Part shown: positions 49,216 through 60,672 of the stretch, one piece after another | Position numbering within the stretch: position 1 is the first letter of the stretch | How the letters are laid out: the number at the start of each line of letters is the position of its first letter | Assembly (NCBI GenBank): GCA_000499405.2 | Contig: HG738139.1 | Span: 8,766,616 to 8,830,615 of the forward strand | Length of the DNA: 64,000 nt | Source: Onchocerca volvulus | Taxonomy: Eukaryota > Nematoda > Chromadorea > Rhabditida > Onchocercidae | Reading direction: 5' to 3' | Notes under the pieces: model-generated | Databases searched by the model: none | What the model saw: the letters and a program-made list of their open reading frames with translations, nothing else | What the model was told of the DNA's origin: nothing | Translations under genes and position numbers: made by a program

Positions 49216-49849
49216 ATACAACTACATCTTTTGGCTTTCGCCAACGGGAATTGCAATGAAAATTCTCAAAACTGTCATTCAAAAATATTATTATTAAAAA
49301 TGGCTGCTGGAATGAATTGGTTGCTTCGTGAAGTTTTTTAAAAGTGGTTTCTCTATAAAATCAACTTACAATAAAGAGAAGTAACAAATTTACATTCACA
49401 TATAAAAGACACTTTCAAGGGTTCACAATGCAACCGCATCATCATGCAATTCAGGTAAGATCTTTGAGAAGAGTCAAAAAATGTACCTACATGGGAAGTA
49501 ACAAATGTATTAGTCAATTTATGCACAAAATAAACCAAAGAGATTTTGAGCACTAAATGAGTCAATAAATAAAAACCTGACATATGTTCAGTTGAAAAAT
49601 AAATCCTGAATATACATGAAGAAAAAAGACTCTGAATACACATAGCACAGAGCGTAATATTTCCATTTTTTAACTAAAATAATTTAAATAATAATAAGCG
49701 AAAAGTCTAACGTCCAATAATTCAAATCATTTATTTAATTTTAAAAAGAAAAACAATAAATGGGGTTTTTGACAAAAAAATTTTTTAGAATGCTATGTTT
49801 AGTAATCAGAATCGAAAATAAAGTTATGTAAGACACTGATCAGCAATCT

Positions 49850-51525
49850 TTATTTCCCAATCTTCGAAGGACGACTTCCAGAACGTATAATAGAATTACT
49901 TCGAGTACGAACAACGTTTACGTGTAACCCTTTTGTTGCATCACATCTGCAGTGATGCGCTGCACTGAATATGAATTCCATGAATCAAGCGTGCATTAAA
50001 ACAAAAACAAAATAAATATTAAGTTACTCTACAACAAATAATTCGACTCCTGAAATTGTCTTACCAACTGTGAAATTTCTGCTAACTTTTATGTTATTAT
50101 TTAAATAATTCTATTATGAATGATGATAGAGCCTACGAGAATTTTTTTTGTTTCAATATAGATTTTCTTTTTATGCTTACCTCGACTGTTGAACACAGGT
50201 TCCAATTTTTTTCTCTTTTGAAACTTTTCCTAAAAGCAGAGATAAATTCAGAAAAGACAACATAATGTCAAATATTTGACCAAAAAATATAGAAAAAAAT
50301 TTTAGCGTGAACGAACCTTTAATGTGTTTTGGAGTACTAAGACGAATAAAAAAAGCGTCAACTTCGGCAGGAGTTCTTCGACCTTCAACACCTTTTATTT
50401 TTGCAGAAGAATAAGTTTTCATTTCGGGAGATGAAGATATAATGACCGGTTTGGTCTAAAAATGTAACATTCAATACACTTCATTCAGTTATACACAAAT
50501 TCTTTGTAAATGATTTATCACTTCTTTTTGAATTTGATGCACATAAAAAATAATATTAATATTTTTCATTGAACAAAAATTATTGTCTATGAATTAATGA
50601 CAACTACTCTATACATCAAGCCATACTTTGAAGACCAAAGGAGGTAAACTTGGTACATTTCGCGCCACTTCCACACCAGCTGAAAATTGAAACTATTTGC
50701 AGCAAAAATATTAATCATCTAAATTTCCAAAAAATATCACGGAAGTAAGAATTTGAATGGTCCATCATTAAATTAGTAGGTGACTTTAATGACTGGTTCT
50801 ATATGTCTGACTGAACAACTAAATAAGTACGATACATTTCAGGAAACTTGCCGTTTGAAGGATTACGTTCCATAGAATCACCTCCTCTTGGACATTTTTT
50901 TACTGCAATACGGAACTGTTGCTCCGTTTCAAGCGATGGTAAACGATCTAAAATATTTAATACATATGCGAATAATCTGAAATATTTTCAGTTTTTTAAA
51001 TAAAAAGTAATGAAAACCAACTTAAATTGAAATTATTCGATCACATCTTCTAAAGTGCATGTTTGACCAATGTATAACTTTTCATAATCAAGTATCGATT
51101 ACCTTTACAATTATGCACACGAAATGGATTTGAAGACTTGCAATTGCGAGTTCGGCTTCGTGGTTGATGTTTTGTCAAGTGCAAATTCATATAAAATTAA
51201 AAATTGAAATTAAGAGTTTATTTAATATGGGATGTAATGCAATATTGCAAAAATATAAATGAAAACTTTACCTAAAAATATTGATATTAACATCATTTCA
51301 AAATATTATGCACTTCAGGTAAAAGTGGTCTTGAAAAATTACCTTCGGAGTATCCCTAATGATATTTTCTCTGTCATCTTCCACGAAAATTTTTAAAGTA
51401 TTTGAAGACTCTGAGGAAAGTGATGGTTCATTTCTTTCCCTACTTTCTCCAAATGAAATTTTCTCGCGCTCATTTTCGGTATTCGAGAAATTTTGATCAA
51501 TTAATGAGCAGTTATGAATATCCAT
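49850..51525 (-). CDS. Unrecognised small basic protein
   Basis: Seven exons with closing phases: 51343-51525, 51103-51136, 50852-50947, 50627-50679, 50317-50455, 50181-50229, 49850-49964; 222 aa. The N-terminal 60 residues are acidic and Ser-rich (MDIHNCSLIDQNFSNTENER). The middle has conserved-looking pieces: LPSLETEQQFRIAVKKCPRG, VEVARNVPSLPPLVF, TPAEVDAFFIRLSTPKHIKG. The C-terminus is strongly basic (VVRTRSNSIIRSGSRPSKIG). No signal peptide, membrane helix or known domain. Exon 2 uses a weak acceptor (TTGCAAG), and the intron after exon 3 begins with GC (AACG|GCAAGT). A TTGCAG acceptor ends one base before the ATG. A nucleic-acid or cytoskeletal binder would fit the basic tail, but no function is claimed. 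Confidence 0.72.
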
Positions 51526-53078
51526 ACTGCAACAGAAACAGGATGTCTTTAATTAACCATAAATGACCAACCAATAATCAGTGTATTTATACAGGACGCA
51601 GCTAAAATGAATATTAATAAAAATGTCCCTCTGTGACATCCTCCCTCGCAATAATCTAGAAATGATAGTCGCGAACTTGAAACGAAATGTTACACATATG
51701 TAGATAATGCACCATGAGGGGATTAAAATAAAAAGCTATTATGACTCAAAAAATAAACAGAAATGTTGATAAAAATGAAAAAAAATCATTAAAATTCTAT
51801 GAGTTACTAACAATCAAAGTAAGGGAAAAAGGAACAGAAAAATTACAAGATATCTAGAAAATTGTCCAAGAACAACCGAGATGAAAGAGGTCCTCACGAA
51901 AAAGTCTTACTCCCACCGACTGTCGTTCAAGAGGAAAATGAAATGAGAAAATACAAAACAAATGGTCTTTCTTATACGACATATTAGAAAATGCGCGAAA
52001 AATTTTAAACTATGAAGAGTTGTCTCCCTCTGCAACAAATAGTCTCGTACATTAGGAATGGCTGGACGCGAGACATCCATTCCATTCGGTGAAAAACTCG
52101 ATTTTTACTGGGGTGGAGTCATTTACAACTTATTAATTTCCATGTAAGAGTTAATCTATAACTCACTGGTTATTATAGCGACTTAAGGAACCACTCATCT
52201 TTAATTCCTTTTTCTTTCTCCGATCTGTTTGAAGAAAATGGATCTATTGAAGAGAATCTGATGAATTGCCAGAAACAAACAACACCCTAAATATGCTTCG
52301 CTATCACCATTTCCGAAGATTTATATGTTTCTGAAGTCCTTTGCATTCTAGCTATATAGTTGTATACTTTATCTGTTGCTTTTGAATATAAAACAATGAT
52401 AGCATCCTGGAAGATGAAATGAGCTTCGACATGTTTATCCCAATTCTCTCTTTTCTTATATAGTAATCAATTATCAATACTGGACTGCAGAGATATCAAG
52501 TTAAACTGTTTATAATTCTGTAAAAGTCTAATACTTTTGCACATCAGCCATCAGTAAAAGCCTAATACTTCTGCACATCAGCCAAAATCTAACTAAAGAA
52601 TCGATGAATTCCCAGGCAAAAGTTTTCACCATAAGAATTCATGCTCACATATTATACATAGAAGACAAATACTTAGCTTCCTCTTTATTTCTTATTTCTC
52701 TATTTCCATAAAGATATTGTAAAACTCGTAAAAATCTGTCATGGCAGAACAAATCATTAGGTGATGCAATAAAGAGAGTAAAAGACTTCATTCCAACATC
52801 AATTACATTGACAGATAGCACATTAATTAGCAGTCAATAACCTTGCACTGAGTTATCATACCTCACAATTTGTTTTCGCAATTGATTAGCGACAACTGGG
52901 GCTCAAATTTTCCTAACTATGATTTAACGCTGCAATGACAATTTAAGAACGGTTTTTTAAGACATTTCTCTTCAATTTTCATAATCTGAATTTAAGTTTC
53001 TAAATCTTCTGAGAATTTTGTAGAATTCAACCAAAATTCGATGTAGAAAGGAAGTGAAGGAATAAAGTCTACATATTT
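51526..53078. other. Intergenic
   Basis: About 1.5 kb between the orphan gene and RPN-7, which are in the same orientation. A short direct pair (AAAAGTCTAATACTTTTGCA / AAAAGCCTAATACTTCTGCA) at about 52521-52575. No exon recognised. Confidence 0.55.
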
Positions 53079-55534
53079 TCAGGCGTTAATCACACGTGCC
53101 AGCTTTTGTATACGATTCAGGAGAATATCACCATCCCTGGAAAAAGAAAAACCTGTCCTTGAGATAATTTTTCGATTGAAATGTTGTCAAACTTGAAATT
53201 CCATTAAACACCCATAAATGAAACATAGTTAAGTGATCTATAACAAACTAATATATTAATGTATAAAAAATAAAAAAACAACATACTTGATGACGCTGCG
53301 ATAAAGATGATTTTTAGTATCAGGATGATTCATTATTATGATTCCCCTGACAGCATCTATTCTGCAGTGCAGTTGACCTGTGGCAATTAATCGATGTAAT
53401 TCTTTGTCAATAAATTCTTTCGAAACACCGAAATCTTTTGCCATCATATCTAAACGAACCTAAAATGGATAAACCTTTTGCATCGAAGTTTTCTTCAAGA
53501 TATTTTAAGTTTAAAGTTTCAAGCAACAATAAGTGTAATTTGAAGAGAGAGACGCTGAATTTCACAGGTAAATTTCATACCTTCATTATTATGTAAATTT
53601 ATCTCCATTATCATCTTATTACTACAAAAACAAAATAAATCAAACCAAAAATTAATAAAAACTGAGGCTTACTGTTTTATATGGAGTAAGAAACTGTTCG
53701 TAAGCTTTGAGTCGCATTGCTCTCGAATAAAAATTATAGTGTGGTGCTAAATAACGATCAAATTTTAGTCGTTCTCTTTCCAGTTTTGCAAGTACCACGA
53801 ACAGCTCATCATATCTGCACCCGTAAAATGCTTCCAGATAATGTTTTACAGACACCAGCTCATTGTTTTCACCACCACCAGTGAGCTAAATATTATTAAA
53901 AGAAAAAAAAAGTCCTTGAAAACACTATAATTTTTGACATCAAAGGCAAATAAGATAAACAGTGAAAAAAAAATTATTGTTAATATTTCTTGCCAATCAA
54001 TAAAAATTAACAATAAAATTATATTTTAAGATAAAACTATAAAAGCATTTTTAAACGAATGAAACCAACTTGTTCTTGAATCTCATTGCATCTGATAACT
54101 TTTGCACGTAGATCAGGACGTTCTAACGCTAAAAAAAAGCAGTGTGTTTACATTTTATTTAAGAAAAATTTTTGCTAGCAACAAAATATGACAAATTACT
54201 TACCATACACAGCCGAAATAACTGTATAGAATATAAGCTGTTCATAGGTCATAAGTTCGTATGAACCAAACGTTGGCACAGCTTCCAGAAAAAGTGCTGC
54301 AGCTCCTTTTAAGTCTCTCACCGACATCTTATAAAGACCTTCGTAGGATCGAAGACGATTTTTTCGTTCCCAATCTCCACCCTAAATTGCTCTATTCATT
54401 AGATATGTGGTATCAACCTACTTGGACAATATAGGACTCAAGTTACCCTAAACTAGTAGAACTTTACTTATTGTAAAGATTCTAACAGGGAATTCATAGT
54501 TTGCAAGAAATTGTATAAAACCTGTTCCATGAGATTTTTTGCTTTAGCAATATTTGCATTTATCAATTGATGATCCAAAAAGAAAAGACCGAGTCGAATA
54601 AGATTGAAAATAAGATCAATCCTATAGCCAATGCCAACAGTTTTCTCATATGTTTGTCTAAAGGATGCGACCGCTGCGTCTTTATCACCAATTTTACATA
54701 AATATTCGCTTTTGCGAAGATAAGCTTGCCGCACTTCACTTTCCCCTGCAAGAAATAAACATATATTAAAATAATAAAATTAATATTTTCTACACATATG
54801 TCTTTGTTTCTTAAATATTTTCTACAAGCAACAGAATGAATTAAGATTTTTGTTTATCATAAGCGAAAAATACCTAAATTCTGCTCAGCATCTGTTATTT
54901 CATCATCTATTTCTTTTAAACGTTTCTCATTTGCTTCTTTTAATTCTGTGAATAATAATTCGTCCATTGTGGTCCCAATATCATCACAAACGAGTTTATA
55001 ATATGGTCCCATTTCATTTTCCTTGATCAGCTGAAATTTGAAAGTCAATAAAACTTCTGAAAATCTATGTGTAAACAACGATGTCACAAATGTCTGCAAT
55101 AGAACAAACTAACTTCAACAAGCATGTCCCATTTTTCTTTCTTCATTTTCGGATCAATATCAGGATGTGATAACAAAAAACGAAGTTGTGCAATATCCAA
55201 ATTTGGTATTTTTGAAATCACCTGAATTCCATTTAATTGATATATCTATGTTTTTTGAAATCACCTGAATTCCATTTAATTGATATATCTATGTTTTCGA
55301 ATATGGAAAAGTCCATAAAAAGTAACTTGTTAATTGCAGAAATAATCAGTATAAAAACATTAGAAATGAATTAAGATTTTTGAAAGACATATAAAAAAAC
55401 TAAAAGAATTTCCAACTCAATGTTTGCATATCATTTTAATTTACTTTTTTTCCAACATTATCTAGCAAACTAACTTCCTTCTCAACATCCTCGAGCAATT
55501 GTTGCTTTGTTGTAATTTGAGCTTTTTCAGTCAT
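53079..55534 (-). CDS. rpn-7: 26S proteasome lid subunit RPN7/PSMD6
   Basis: PCI-domain scaffold of the 19S regulatory lid. Nine exons: 55445-55534, 55114-55221, 54874-55030, 54522-54745, 54204-54381, 54070-54128, 53673-53885, 53287-53459, 53079-53136; 419 aa (human 389). TPR-like helical repeats: [75 protein letters not shown]. The PCI/winged-helix part follows: [52 protein letters not shown]. The C-terminal helix is [11 protein letters not shown]. The acceptor TTTATAG directly abuts the ATG. Intron 1 contains a 43-bp tandem duplication that copies the exon 2 acceptor. Confidence 0.97.
55211..55296 (+). repeat. 43-bp tandem duplication across an RPN-7 splice acceptor
   Basis: 55211-55253 and 55254-55296 are identical. 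On the gene's strand each copy holds polypyrimidine-poor ATTGAATTCAG-like acceptor sequence (GGAATTCAG|GTGATTTCAA) plus the first bases of exon 2. Confidence 0.97.
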
Positions 55535-56426
55535 CTATAAAGAGCAGATTAAAAGAGCTTAAAATACATACATTTTCTTTCTTGAAGCGTCAGATTCACG
55601 AATCAAAATTCCCTTTTTGTTCCTCAAACAATTCAATTTATCAAAACTTATTGCGCGAGGTAGTGATCACGATAACTCGTGTGCTTATTTACATCTTGTA
55701 TATAAATTATTTTTATATTAGTCGAAAAATAAAAGCGACACAGTGCATTATATAACAAAGGGTCATAAAATCACCAAATATGTAGTCATCAAAACTGAAG
55801 TCAACATATTTAAACAAAACTATTTTCAGTTTAAATGTTGAGAAAATATGTAACAAGTGAACGCACTTTCAGTTTCCTGACTTAAGAATTAACGCTTTAC
55901 CAAATCTTTCCATAACACAAAAGATTTTGAAAAATCATACAGATCCACACAATTCCTCCATATTTACATCTGTAAATAAAAAAAAAAAACACTCACTATC
56001 GTTTTATAATTCCTAATACATCAAATTTTCATACATAAAATGATGAAGCGAACTTAATAGAAAAGCTACCGAGAATTCGCGACTTTAAAGTTCTTTTCAA
56101 TTTATGATGAATTCCTAATCTTCAAAGTCGCTTTGATATGGAATTAAACACTTGATACAAATGATATGCAATAATGTTAAGAAAGAAAAAAAAAAAAAAA
56201 ACAATGCAAAAATAAGCGAAAAACCAGGATTGTGCTTTTGAAAAAGTGATTAAAATCAAAGAATTTCGAAAATATACAATTTTAAAGCTTTCAAAGTCAA
56301 AAATATGCAAATTTCATGATTAGAAATTGATTATCTATAAAAACCACATGCTCTGAACAACAACCACTAAAAATACAAAAAATTAAGATAGAAACACATC
56401 GGAGTGAATGAAGATCTGTTTCATGA
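55535..56426. other. Intergenic spacer between same-strand genes
   Basis: 893 bp between the SPK-like gene and RPN-7. No exon seen; a 16-base A run at 56186-56201. The spacing is longer than usual for a nematode operon, so co-transcription is possible but unsupported. Confidence 0.55.
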
Positions 56427-59400
56427 TCAATCAGTTATTGTTGCAATTTTTCTGAGATAACTTCTCAAACCCATTCCAAGTCGTTTGGCTTCTTTAGCGC
56501 GTAATTCTAATATTTTTTCCATTTTCATCTTCTGCAAAATTTAAAATTTGAGAATAAATTAATGTAATGAGTGACAATATTTTATTAGAAAACAACGCAT
56601 ACAACGATAATAGGATCATTGATAAAAGCTGAAAAACACTGCAATAAAGTGAATATAGTTATTTCTGGTTGCATCCCAAAAGCATACTTTATGTAGTATA
56701 TCCATTTTTATGCACTACATGATCGTGCGAATTATAAATTTTGACGAACCAAGCACAAAAAGATGTTGGACAATGCTGCCTTAATTCGTATAAGCAATAA
56801 AATTGTCACGAAGTTCCCAAACTAAATACAAGAACATCTGATAAAACTGCAGAAAAATAAACCTCAACGCCCTTGAGCTGTCGCTTATTTTTAATATAAG
56901 CAAGCAACTGCTTCAATTCCTCATCAATAATATTTTCGAAGGTTCGGAGTTCCTGCTTTCTTTTCACAACGGCTGCGGCCCACGTTGATATGTTACTGCA
57001 TACAACAGTTTTTGAAGCTTCATTCGCTAGCATTTTCATATCATTACTTCTGGCAGTGGTATGTTGATTGACACCAGATTCTGATTCCGTGGTTTCTAGA
57101 CAGTCAACTTGATCTGCTGAGATTTTGTTAACTAATCGATCATTTTCAGAGCGGAAATTTACAATATCAGTTTCATCTTTGGGACAAGATATAATCACTT
57201 CACTTTCTTTTGAATCACTGTGCTTCTTGTCATCAAATATTTGTCCAGCTAAAATTCATTGATGCAATATTTTAGCTAAATTAGTAGACAGAAAACAGTT
57301 TGCAAAACTAGATCATTGCAGTTATAAGATCATATTAAATTTTAAAAGAAGCTGACATAGAAGTCATAAACAAAGAAACAATCTGAGAATTACAGAAAGT
57401 ACAACTGATGTGATAATGTATGATAATATATGCTTACCATGGAATATCTCACTTTGGCTATCACCATCATTACGGTCTTCATTTTGACTGTCATTACAAT
57501 CGCCAATCTGAACAAATAATAATTTAAAACATAAGTTTTAGAATTTGATGAAACCAGACAATTCAATAAATCCGGGCACTTACATCTTGCATCGAATCCA
57601 TAGATTCGGTTTCTTCCGAATTATGAATTTTAGATGAATTGTTATTTTGGATATTCAACTTCTTTCGCAGATTATAACGCCTGAAAATTAAAAGAAAAAA
57701 AAAAGGTGAAAAAAAAAACACAACGATTTCATCCTAATTCATCTAAAAAAATAAGCATATGAAAACATACCGCATCAAATAGAAAATAAATAAAAGATAC
57801 CCTTTCATTCTATGATCTTTAATCCCAGCTTTCAAGCACAGGAGAATATTTCTCTTCCGAGATGAGAAGTTTTCTTTTGAGATTCTATTTCCTAAGTAGA
57901 TATATAGCAGCCGTTAAATCTATTTTAAGTTATGAAAAAAGCTTTCAAAAATCAAATACTAACCCTGAACATGCCACTATGGAGTTTCCGTCTGTTTTTC
58001 GCGAAATTTTTGCGATTTTCGTCATTGATCCTTAAATATAAAATCTAACGATTAAGTTGACATTATTATATGAGATATACAATATTAAGTACAAAAATAA
58101 TCCGAGCTCGGGATCTTGTAGAATATAGGTTACCATTTAATTTGAATGCATCGTAACCTAGTTCATCTTTTATATTATCGTCATCTGAAATAAAAAAATA
58201 TAATATTGACACTGTTCATTACCTACTGAATGAACAAGTGTGGAGAATGGAAATGAATGATATAAAAATTGAGTTTCATTTTACATTTTAGTACGTTGTG
58301 ACATATGGATATACATTTTTACAGAAACCTTAAAATATGACAATCAAGACAGTTAATTAACATATAATAAAAGGAAACTCTTTCTCTTTCATTTAATAAA
58401 TAAAACATACCGTGTGAAATTTTCCTTTTAAGCAGGGATGGAAGGTATTGTTTACCTGAAAATTTATGATTCAAACTCTTCATCCTCTTCATTTCAATTC
58501 AATACAAATCTAAATATTTGAAATTTAGTCATTGAAGTTCAGTCTGTGCTTATCAAAAGAAACTGATGAATAATGCTGAAATATTTCGAAACAGTGGATC
58601 TGCTGTAGATATAGCAATTTTTTATGTTTAAACATTAATATCAAATGTAATCAATTCTAAAACTTTTATAATTCGAAAACAACTGTCGCAATATATGCAA
58701 GTCTAAAGAGAAAGAGGAAAAAAGCTAAATCAAAACTTGGTTGCAAAAGAAATCGAACAGACTAAAAAAAGAACCTTCTTTTTCATATGCGGTCACAATA
58801 CCCAAACTATTTGTAATAATTGAAACATTTGCCTTGTATTCGATTCTGTAAATTAAAGCTTGAAGAAATGATGATACAAACAGCAATATTTCATTGGTGT
58901 TCTTATTCTAATTTAGTTTTAATATTGAGAAGAGGAAACTTGGAAACATAGACTGAAAATAATTACAACAATTTCGAGAACATAAAATAACTTTTATAAA
59001 GCGGTGCAAACGTTATATGCTGACTGTTCCTACTTAATTAAAACCTGAAGCATAAAAAAGTTAACGTTATTTGCTGCCGCTTCGATAGTGGTATTTTGAG
59101 CTGACTTGCGATGTATAACTGTTGCTCCACCGATAACTTGGCTTCTTCGATTCGATCATACATTGCTTTACGAAAACTGCAAAACAAAACTCGCCGAAAT
59201 ACAATAAACAAAAACAGTTTAGTTTTCTGCTTTTATTTCTTTGAACAATAGATAACAGAATGAAGAGAATTCAATGAATATGTTTGCAAAATCTTTACTG
59301 TGTTGCGAGCGATGAGGCCGTTTTATTAGTTTTTTGGGTAGCTTCAAAATCTTTCCATAGTTTTAAGCCCTTTGGCTTATAAACTGCCTCATCTCCAGTC

Positions 59401-59643
59401 TGGAGTTTCCTGTAAAATTCCACTTTTCATTTTACGCATTTAAACAGATTTACAATTTTTTTCAAGAGTTGTCTTCAGAACATCTCTTTCAAAAAAGATC
59501 CTGAGGGGGTGGAGAAGACTATGAAAATTAGCTTCAGCCACTCCGCAGTGTCTTGTGAATAAATCTAAAATTTAACCCTACTCAAAAACGTATTCCCACA
59601 TCAATCGTTCATCGCGCATTGTATATGTATTTCGAACAGCCAT
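56427..59643 (-). CDS. SPK/Myb-like domain protein
   Basis: Eleven exons with closing phases: 59582-59643, 59299-59409, 59066-59176, 58775-58845, 58411-58455, 58134-58184, 57964-58030, 57584-57680, 57438-57507, 56863-57248, 56427-56531; 391 aa. Residues 9-95 form a helical domain: RDERLMWEYVFEKL, then YKPKGLKLWKDFEATQ, TASSLATHFRKAMYDRIEEA and LYIASQLKIPLSKRQQ. The spacing of W, LW..F and SL...FRK suits the nematode-expanded SPK domain, and also the Rap1-type Myb fold of telomere proteins; I cannot separate the two. The middle is acidic and Ser/Asn-rich (EETESMDSMQDIGD). The C-terminal part is a charged coil (VKRKQELRTFENIIDEELKQ) ending in a conserved-looking basic helix (LRAKEAKRLGMGLRSYLRK). 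Probably nuclear. The fourth exon (58775-58845) was needed to close the phase and is the least certain. Confidence 0.78.
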
Positions 59644-60672
59644 ATTCAACGTTCAATCGGCAAGAAAAAATCCTGCAAATATGCAAATGTCTGTGAGAGA
59701 ACACTTGATATACCAATCATATTATATCACAGAAGAGAAGTGATAATTACAGACCACAGGAATAGCCTATAAGAGCAACAGCATGTAACTATCCGTAAAA
59801 TTCATTCCGTAGAGTGAATACGACCTCACGGAAAGGATGGCACATCTAACTGTTCACGTGATGAAGTATACGTACGTGTGCACAACCGCACCCGTCAACT
59901 TTATTGTGAAAGATGAAAATAATCTCACGCAAAATGTGACATATCTAATTGCTCACGTAGTGAAATACGTAAATAATATGACACTTTCTACTGTGCAAAT
60001 CCTTCTCACGTTCATTTATATTTTACCGCTCACATTCTTACGTGCAATCTAGTTACAACTGCACATAAAGAGAACTGCAAGTCGCGTTGCAATTTGCCAT
60101 AGAATGATTATCTAAAGGCATTTAAATGTTAATTCAGGAGACACCAGACATTAGCAGGAATTGCGAGAGACCATAAGAAAAATGGAGACGGGAGAAGTCA
60201 GACGTCTTCTGTATGTATTTATCGGATTAGTGCTTGTTGTTGGACAGGGTGGATGTCGTAGACGTTTTGATTGATTCATTGGTGTTTTTGGTTTATACGT
60301 GACCCCGTCCCGTCCCTCACTTATAACATGCAACGTGAAAGCACTTCGTGTATTATACGTGATGAATGGGAACGGAGTCACGTGAACCGATTTAGTATGA
60401 TTGTGCTGTGTAAGGAGGATCTTGGAGATTTAGCCTTTGAGACAGTGTAATATAAATTTAACATTGCCATTTTTGCTTCTTTTGACTTGAACCTTTAAAT
60501 TCAGTGAAGGAAACGAAGGAATGAACTCTGAGTTCTTACATTGTGAACTCTCTTTGATTATCACACTTTAATAGACTATTAGTTTTTTATAGGGATTGCC
60601 TGCTTATTAATCTTACATAAATGATATTCCAATGAATTGTCAATTATTCCAGTATCATTCGTATTATTCATT
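59644..60672. promoter_or_regulatory. Divergent promoter region with ACGTG cluster
   Basis: Between the 5' ends of the SPK-like gene (-) and TMEM165 (+). ACGTG occurs at least seven times on one or other strand between 59850 and 60385, including two palindromic CACGTG E-boxes (near 59855 and 60379). A diverged direct repeat with spacing of about 100 bp (TCACGG...CTGTTCACGTGATGAAGTA versus TCACGC...TTGCTCACGTAGTGAAATA) accounts for some of them. An ATTCCAG acceptor ends at 60651, before the TMEM165 ATG. Confidence 0.5.

Larger units (their letters stand above)
47307..49849. other. Intergenic, with hairpin and dispersed repeat A copy
   Basis: Upstream of the phosphatase. Holds a poly-A run (48146-48164), a 21-bp AT-only inverted repeat (48180-48225) and repeat A copy 2 (48838-49215). 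No exon recognised. Confidence 0.55.
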
